11,674 nt of DNA, from the NCBI GenBank assembly GCA_026389745.1, contig JAPLHG010000037.1, positions 1-11,674 on the forward strand, read 5' to 3'. Under the pieces are notes generated by a model. That model was given only the letters and a program-made list of their open reading frames with translations. It had not been told where the DNA came from and made no database searches. Each line of letters opens with the position of its first letter. Positions within the stretch are counted from its first letter, which is position 1. Below, in pieces: positions 6,473-11,674 of the stretch. This stretch comes from Chloroflexota bacterium. Its GTDB lineage: Bacteria > Chloroflexota > Dehalococcoidia > Dehalococcoidales > Fen-1064. The position numbers were made by a program, and so were the translations under genes.

Positions 6473-8257
6473 GTGACTTACCAGATGAAAAACGAAAAGC
6501 TCAATAACTGGGTCCGTGAGGTTACCAACCTGTGCCAACCCGACAAAATTTACTGGTGCGACGGGAGTAAGAAAGAATATGGCCATCTGATGGCACAAAT
6601 GGTCTTGGAGGGTAGGGCAATCCCTCTGAAAAAGCGCCCTAACAGTTTTTTATTTCGTTCCGACCCGAGTGATGTTGCTCGCGTTGAGGCGCGAACATTT
6701 ATCGCCACTAAAACTAAGGAGCAGATCGGACCGACGAATAATTGGGTTTATATTGACGAACTCAAACAGACGATGACGGGTCTGTATAAGGGCTGTATGA
6801 AGGGTCGCACGATGTATGTAATTCCCTTCTCTATGGGACCAGCCGGGTCACCAATGTCGAAGTTAGCCATTGAGATTACCGATAGCCCATACGTCGTCTG
6901 CAATATGCATATCATGACGCGTGTTGGTGGTAAGGTGATTGACCTCCTGAATAATGGTGGGGATTTTATCCAATCTCTCCATTCTGTCGGTGCCCCATTA
7001 GAAAAAGGGCAAAAGGATGTTTCTTGGCCGTGCGCTCCTATGGAGAAAAAATATATTAGCCATTTCCCTGATGAGAACTCAATCTGGTCTTTCGGCTCCG
7101 GTTACGGCGGCAATGCTCTTCTGGGAAAGAAGTGTTTGGCATTACGTCTGGCATCCGTCATTGCCAAACGTGAAGGATGGATGGCAGAGCATATGCTTAT
7201 CCTCCGATTAACTAGCCCTGAAGGCAGAAAGTACCATATTGCTGCCGCCTTCCCTTCGGCTTGTGGCAAGACTAATCTGGCTATGGTCCAACCCACTGTG
7301 CCTGGATGGAAATCCGAATGCATCGGCGATGACATTGCGTGGATAAAAATATCGCCTGACGGACGTCTTCATGCTATTAATCCGGAGTCAGGCTTTTTCG
7401 GAGTGGCACCCGGTACTTCTTATCAGTCAAACCCGATGGCAATGGATACATTGAGAGAGAATGTCATCTTTACGAATTGTGCTCTGACAGATGACGGAGA
7501 TGTATGGTGGGAAGGAATGGATGGCGACAAGCCCTCTCATACTATCGATTGGAAGGGTCGTGATTGGACTCCATCCAGTAAGGAAACGGCTGCCCATGCA
7601 AATGCTCGTTTCACTGCCCCTGCATCACAATGTCCTATTATCTCTCCTGACTGGGAGAAACCCGAGGGTCTACCCATAGACATCTTTATCTTCGGAGGTC
7701 GCCGTTCCGCCGTAGCACCACTGGTGATGGAGGCGTTCAGCTGGGATCACGGCGTTTTTCTTGGGGCTACCGCCGCTTCGGAGCCCACTGCCGCCATTCT
7801 TGATAATGTAGGTATTCGGTATGACCCATTTGCCATGTTTCCTTTTTGTGGGTACAATATGGCCGATTATTTTCAGCATTGGTTTGATATGGGTGATAAA
7901 CTAAAGAGTAAGGCACCGCGGATTTTCTATGTGAATTGGTTCCGGAAAAGCCATGATGGCAAGTGGTTGTGGCCCGGATTTGGGGAGAACAGCCGAGCTC
8001 TAAAATGGATGTGTGAACGTGTTGATGGTAAGGCGGGAGCTAAGAAAACCTCAATCGGTTACTTGCCAAATGAGAGTGACCTAGATTTGAGAGGTCTCAA
8101 TATCCCGCAGAAAAACTTAAGAGAACTGTTAAGAGTCGACGCAGAAGTTTGGAAAGCTGAGATTCCCAAAATGGAAGAATTCCTTTCACAATTCGGCGAA
8201 CGTCTTCCTAAACGATTGCGCAATCAATTCGATGAGCTAAAAAGTCGTTTGGGATAA
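6473..8257 (+). CDS. pckG: Phosphoenolpyruvate carboxykinase (GTP)
   Basis: This cytosolic enzyme converts oxaloacetate and GTP to phosphoenolpyruvate, GDP and CO2, or the reverse, linking the C4 acids to gluconeogenesis. The 594-residue length fits the GTP class. The P-loop (kinase-1a) reads FPSACGKTNLAM at 260-271 with the class-specific active-site Cys at 264. Kinase-2 is GDDIAWIK (285-292). The Mn-binding set Lys220, His240 and Asp287 is at the same spacing as Lys244, His264 and Asp311 of the human cytosolic enzyme. FGGRRS and ENVIFTNCA are also typical. The GTG start is chosen because AAGGGG at 6461-6466 is six bases upstream. The in-frame ATG at 6485 is a less likely start. A HAD phosphatase gene follows 35 bases after the stop. 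Confidence 0.97.
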   Translation: MTYQMKNEKLNNWVREVTNLCQPDKIYWCDGSKKEYGHLMAQMVLEGRAIPLKKRPNSFLFRSDPSDVARVEARTFIATKTKEQIGPTNNWVYIDELKQTMTGLYKGCMKGRTMYVIPFSMGPAGSPMSKLAIEITDSPYVVCNMHIMTRVGGKVIDLLNNGGDFIQSLHSVGAPLEKGQKDVSWPCAPMEKKYISHFPDENSIWSFGSGYGGNALLGKKCLALRLASVIAKREGWMAEHMLILRLTSPEGRKYHIAAAFPSACGKTNLAMVQPTVPGWKSECIGDDIAWIKISPDGRLHAINPESGFFGVAPGTSYQSNPMAMDTLRENVIFTNCALTDDGDVWWEGMDGDKPSHTIDWKGRDWTPSSKETAAHANARFTAPASQCPIISPDWEKPEGLPIDIFIFGGRRSAVAPLVMEAFSWDHGVFLGATAASEPTAAILDNVGIRYDPFAMFPFCGYNMADYFQHWFDMGDKLKSKAPRIFYVNWFRKSHDGKWLWPGFGENSRALKWMCERVDGKAGAKKTSIGYLPNESDLDLRGLNIPQKNLRELLRVDAEVWKAEIPKMEEFLSQFGERLPKRLRNQFDELKSRLG

Positions 8258-8292
8258 GCCAGCACAAGCCTCCTCCTAGAGGTGATTTTTAT

Positions 8293-8943
8293 TTGAAGTA
8301 CATGGCAGTCCTATTCGACCTCGATGGGACATTATTGGATACTCTCCAGGATATTGCCGATTCGGTAAATAAAGGATTGGGCTATCTTGGTTTCCCACAG
8401 CATGAAATTGAAGCTTACAAGGCATTAATCGGTGAAGGCAAAGAAGCCCTGGCTCTCCGCGCACTCCCGGAGCATCACAGGAATGTCGTTACAGTGGAGA
8501 AATTACTTGCCTACATAAACGAAGAATACTCCAAGCATTGGGCAGACAATACACATCCCTACGAGGATATTCCTGAATTACTGGATGATTTAACCGTCAA
8601 TGACATCAAAATAGCCATACTTTCTAACAAGCCTCACGACTTGACTAAAATGATGGTGGCCAAGATGTTATCACGGTGGCATTTCGAGATTGTAGTGGGA
8701 GCTTTGCCGTCTGTGCTTAAAAAACCTGACCCGGCAGCGGCATTGCAGATAGCAAGGCATCTCAATATTAGTCCATCTCAATTCCTCTATTTGGGTGATT
8801 CAGAAATAGACATGGAAACAGCTAACGGAGCTGGCATGTATCCTGTAGGAGCTCTATGGGGCTTCCGTTCTGCCGAAGAACTTTTAGACGGGGGAGCTAG
8901 AACACTCATCGAACACCCAAGAGAGCTTCTATCTATTTTATAA
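8293..8943 (+). CDS. HAD-superfamily hydrolase, phosphoglycolate phosphatase (Gph)-like
   Basis: The 216-residue protein is a HAD phosphatase with a helical cap, the layout of Gph and related sugar-phosphate phosphatases. Motif I is FDLDGTLLD with nucleophile D9 and acid D11. Motif II is ILSNKP with S111, motif III is KKPDP with K144, and motif IV is LGDSEIDMETANGAG with D169 and D173, all intact. The cap occupies about residues 15-95. The start is TTG at 8293 because AGAGGTGA at 8278-8285 is seven bases upstream. ATG 8302, three codons later, is the alternative. The likely role is removal of phosphate from 2-phosphoglycolate or another small phosphoester, but HAD substrates cannot be assigned from motifs. 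It probably shares a transcript with PEPCK. No terminator is seen in the 33-base gap to the convergent gene that follows. Confidence 0.92.
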   Translation: MKYMAVLFDLDGTLLDTLQDIADSVNKGLGYLGFPQHEIEAYKALIGEGKEALALRALPEHHRNVVTVEKLLAYINEEYSKHWADNTHPYEDIPELLDDLTVNDIKIAILSNKPHDLTKMMVAKMLSRWHFEIVVGALPSVLKKPDPAAALQIARHLNISPSQFLYLGDSEIDMETANGAGMYPVGALWGFRSAEELLDGGARTLIEHPRELLSIL

Positions 8944-8976
8944 GTAAGGGGGGACTTTATTACGCAGGGTTATTCG

Positions 8977-11674
8977 CTATGAAAGCAGGATGCGGGCATC
9001 AACTGTTACACAGCCTTTGCCTTGCTCCAGAACTTTCACCGGGTTTAGGTCAATTTCGGCTATCTGGGGCAAGTCTTCTACCATCGCTGAGACACGTAAT
9101 AAAAGTTCCTCGATCGCCTTGATATCGCTTGGTTTTGCCCCACGCCAGCCCTCCAGCAGGTGATATGTCTTAACAGAACGCACCATTTCTCGTGCATCGA
9201 TATCGGTCAATGGGTGGATGCGGAATGTTACGTCCTTGAACAATTCGGTGTAGATACCACCTAATCCGAAAAGGATTAAAGGGCCAAAGGATGGGTCTTG
9301 AGTAACACCGACAATCGTCTCAATACCATCGGTAATCATCGGTTGCACTACCACACCCTGCATCTCTTTAAGTCTACCGATATCAGACAGGCGGTCTTTT
9401 ATCTGGTCGAATGCCTGCCTGACCTCTGATGCCGAGCGCAGATCGAGAGATACACCGCCAACATCTGTCTTATGAGCAATGGTTTTTGAATAGAGTTTGA
9501 TGGCAACCGGGAATCCGATTTCCTCAGCAATCCGTATTGCTTCATCGGCAGTAGTAGCCACTTTGGAAGGGATACTATTGATGCCATAGCAGTTCAATAA
9601 TTCGATAATAGAATCACCATCTATCCGGACGGGCTGTTTTGTGGCTTTTTGGAGAATCGAATTGATTGTGGCAAGCGCCTTCTTTTTATCGATACCAGCT
9701 ATGTGAGGGATGCTCCCTTTAGGTCTCTTCAGCCAGTCGCTGTACTCACAGGCTTTAGCGATGGCAATGGCGGTAGCTTCCGGGAAAGAATAAGATGGCA
9801 CATCAAACTCGCCACCACTCAATTCAGCCGAGACACCGCGTTGCCCCATAAATGAAACAAGTAATGTCTTGCCCATCTGGTGGAACTCTGGAGATATATC
9901 ACGTATGGCTTTGGCGACGTCTTCGGTACGGGTAGCAACTGGTGAAACAAGGATGGCGATGGCGATATCTATATTTTCGTCTTGAGCCAGCAGGCGTAAT
10001 GCACGATGGTATTCGGGGCCACCAGACTCGGCGGTCATATCCACCGGATTATTGACACTTGCCTGGGGTGGCAGGAAACTCTTAAGTCCCAATTTTGTTT
10101 TTTCTGATAACATGGTTATTTCTAAGCCTCTGTCAGCGCAGGCATCGGCAGTTAGAATCCCGGGTCCACCGCCATTAGTCAGGATGGCCACTTTCCGTCC
10201 TTTGGGTATTGGTTGGTGAGCAAATAAATTGGCAGTATCAAAGAGTTCCTCCAGCGTATCAACGCGTGTTATTCCTGCTTGTGTAAAAAGTGCTTCAGTT
10301 GCAACTTCTGTGGATGCCATAGCGCCAGTGTGGGAGGCAGCGGCCCTTGCCCCGGCGGCGGTTCGCCCACTCTTGACGACAATTATGGGCTTGTGTCTTG
10401 TAACGTCTCGGGCAATCTTGGCAAATTTCCTTGGGTTACCGAATGATTCCATATAAAGCAGGATGACGTCAGTCATCGGGTCTTCTTTCCAGTATTGGAG
10501 CAGGTCGTTAGCGGAGACATCTGCCTTGTTTCCGAAGCTAACAAAGGTGGATAGTCCGACATTCAAAGTTCTGGCATATTCCAGAATGGCGAGCCCCAGG
10601 CCGCCGCTCTGTGTCCCGAAGGCTATATTGCCGGTTGGTGGGAAGATAGGAGAAAAGCTGGCATTCATACTGACATCCGGTGCAGTATTGAGAATACCCA
10701 TACAATTAGGCCCTACCATACGCATGCCGTAACTGCGAACGGTATTCAGTAGGTTCTCTTGCATCTTCTCACCATCGAAGCCGGCCTCTCCAAATCCAGA
10801 CGTTATTACCACAATGCCGCGTACACCTTTATGTCCACATTGCTCAGCGACCTGCTGTACATATTCTGCAGGAATCACCACCACTGCCAGATCAACTTCA
10901 CCCGGAACATCAAGGATGCTCGGATAGGCTTTTACAGATGCGACTGAAACCGCATTCGGATTGACTGGATAAACTGTACCATTAAACTTTTGGTTTAGTA
11001 AGGCATCAAAGACTCTGTATCCTAGCCCCTCAGGTCTGTGTGAGGCGCCGATGACGGCGACAGTTTTGGGTTTAAGGAAGGCGTGTAGTGATGCGATGGT
11101 GGCAACTTCTTCTCTCTGGGAGGCTTTCTCCTCAGCGATTTGGTTTGGGGAAAGGTCCAATACCATACGCAGTACGCCATGCTCTGCTTCCTCGGTCTTT
11201 TTAAACCCAGCATCCTCGAGCACTTTCATCGCTTCTGCGGATTCGGTAAGGGTTCCGGCATCAAAGTAGCGAATGTCTTTTTCTCTGGCAATTGCGGTAA
11301 TCTTCTCTATAATGCTAGTACCAACGCCTCTCCTTTGGTAAGCATCTTCAACAACCAGAGCGGCAGTGGCACGGTCGGCTTTGGGAAGTCGTGCATAACG
11401 CCCCACAGCGATGAATTTTTCGTTATCGCCTTCGCCGGTGGTTGCTATCAGGGCGAAGGTGTTATCGTAATCAATGGTGCAAGGTTGTCGGGCTTCCTCT
11501 CGTGATATTTGAGTCATATTTTGGCGGAAACGCAGATATACAGTTCGAGGGCCCAGTCTTTTGAAAAGTGAAATCAACTTATCTAAATCTTCTGTTTGTA
11601 TGGCGCGCAAAGTCAAAGTGGTGCCGTCTTTGAGAATAACCACAGTCTTGTAATTTTTAAGATTGGATGTGTCC
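8977..11674 (-). CDS. GNAT - ADP-forming acyl-CoA synthetase fusion (alpha-beta), probably 5' truncated
   Basis: ADP-forming synthetases convert acyl-CoA, ADP and phosphate to acid, CoA and ATP, as in acetate formation with ATP gain. Numbering from GTG 11643 gives 888 residues. A GNAT acetyltransferase domain lies at about 1-163, with the acetyl-CoA loop QRRGVG at 103-108. A CoA-binding Rossmann domain runs from about 185 (VAVIGAS, YPVNPNA), followed by the succinyl-CoA-ligase-like alpha domains with SQSG-like TQSGG at 344-348. The phosphohistidine H438 is in SGRTAAGARAAASHTG. An ATP-grasp beta part at about 655-885 has KTIAHKTDVGGV (H724), FGLGGIYTE and EIDLNPV. Both relay histidines are present, so it should be catalytically competent. 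No Shine-Dalgarno precedes GTG 11643. The frame stays open without ATG, GTG or TTG to the window edge, so the true start probably lies outside. The N-terminal GNAT may acetylate a protein or act as a regulatory domain. Confidence 0.93.
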   Translation of the reverse strand, partial: DTSNLKNYKTVVILKDGTTLTLRAIQTEDLDKLISLFKRLGPRTVYLRFRQNMTQISREEARQPCTIDYDNTFALIATTGEGDNEKFIAVGRYARLPKADRATAALVVEDAYQRRGVGTSIIEKITAIAREKDIRYFDAGTLTESAEAMKVLEDAGFKKTEEAEHGVLRMVLDLSPNQIAEEKASQREEVATIASLHAFLKPKTVAVIGASHRPEGLGYRVFDALLNQKFNGTVYPVNPNAVSVASVKAYPSILDVPGEVDLAVVVIPAEYVQQVAEQCGHKGVRGIVVITSGFGEAGFDGEKMQENLLNTVRSYGMRMVGPNCMGILNTAPDVSMNASFSPIFPPTGNIAFGTQSGGLGLAILEYARTLNVGLSTFVSFGNKADVSANDLLQYWKEDPMTDVILLYMESFGNPRKFAKIARDVTRHKPIIVVKSGRTAAGARAAASHTGAMASTEVATEALFTQAGITRVDTLEELFDTANLFAHQPIPKGRKVAILTNGGGPGILTADACADRGLEITMLSEKTKLGLKSFLPPQASVNNPVDMTAESGGPEYHRALRLLAQDENIDIAIAILVSPVATRTEDVAKAIRDISPEFHQMGKTLLVSFMGQRGVSAELSGGEFDVPSYSFPEATAIAIAKACEYSDWLKRPKGSIPHIAGIDKKKALATINSILQKATKQPVRIDGDSIIELLNCYGINSIPSKVATTADEAIRIAEEIGFPVAIKLYSKTIAHKTDVGGVSLDLRSASEVRQAFDQIKDRLSDIGRLKEMQGVVVQPMITDGIETIVGVTQDPSFGPLILFGLGGIYTELFKDVTFRIHPLTDIDAREMVRSVKTYHLLEGWRGAKPSDIKAIEELLLRVSAMVEDLPQIAEIDLNPVKVLEQGKGCVTVDARILLS

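Noticed and set aside
8272..8282. CCTC/GAGG mini-hairpin over the HAD phosphatase ribosome site
   Set aside because: It has four pairs with a three-base loop. This is easily found by chance and too short to support a regulatory claim.
8944..8976. Terminator between the convergent HAD phosphatase and synthetase genes
   Set aside because: Only a four-pair GTAA/TTAC match around a G run is visible, with no adequate stem or T tract.
1..11674. Mobile element, CRISPR, defence system or tRNA-linked insertion
   Set aside because: There are no transposase, integrase, nuclease-effector or toxin-antitoxin genes, no long repeats and no tRNA-like segments. All sizeable genes belong to known metabolic or housekeeping families.

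Overview
The window is bacterial chromosome carrying core and central-metabolism genes. There is no prophage, transposon, CRISPR array, tRNA or rRNA that I can see. The gene mix is an SCP2-type thiolase with a DUF35 Zn-ribbon/OB partner, a GTP-dependent PEP carboxykinase, a fused ADP-forming acyl-CoA synthetase with an N-terminal GNAT domain, RecJ, FabF and MtaB. This suggests an anaerobic, probably Chloroflexota/Dehalococcoidia-like bacterium, perhaps from a sediment or subsurface metagenome. That placement is inference from gene content and protein style, not from a marker gene. Several genes start with GTG or TTG behind good Shine-Dalgarno sequences.

Layout, left to right. (1) Positions 1-1520, + strand: a tightly packed cluster of the 3' end of a thiolase, a DUF35 acyl-CoA-binding protein, a TM1367-type cyclophilin-like protein and a small nitroreductase, closed by a 12-bp-stem hairpin at 1544-1572. 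(2) Positions 1597-4526, - strand: fabF then recJ, two bases apart, read from a clear sigma70-like promoter at 4596-4625. The fabF Shine-Dalgarno lies inside a predicted hairpin. (3) Positions 4683-6264, + strand: mtaB followed by an ADP-forming acyl-CoA synthetase fragment, both broken. mtaB lacks about 50 codons in its radical-SAM domain and changes frame at the gap. The synthetase fragment has a one-base frameshift near its start and stops after the CoA-binding domain. (4) Positions 6321-8943, + strand: an extended -10 promoter, a roughly 140-base leader with repeats, GTP-type PEPCK (GTG start) and a Gph-like HAD phosphatase (TTG start). (5) Positions 8977-11674, - strand: a GNAT plus ADP-forming acyl-CoA synthetase fusion that probably begins beyond the right edge.

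Together the genes fit acyl-CoA metabolism (thiolase/DUF35, ADP-forming acyl-CoA synthetase), gluconeogenesis (PEPCK), fatty acid elongation (FabF) and housekeeping DNA/tRNA functions (RecJ, MtaB). I did not find a convincing novel multi-gene defence or mobile system. The most notable points are the two adjacent damaged genes, the GNAT-first synthetase that keeps both catalytic histidines, and the regulatory architecture of the fabF/mtaB divergent region.
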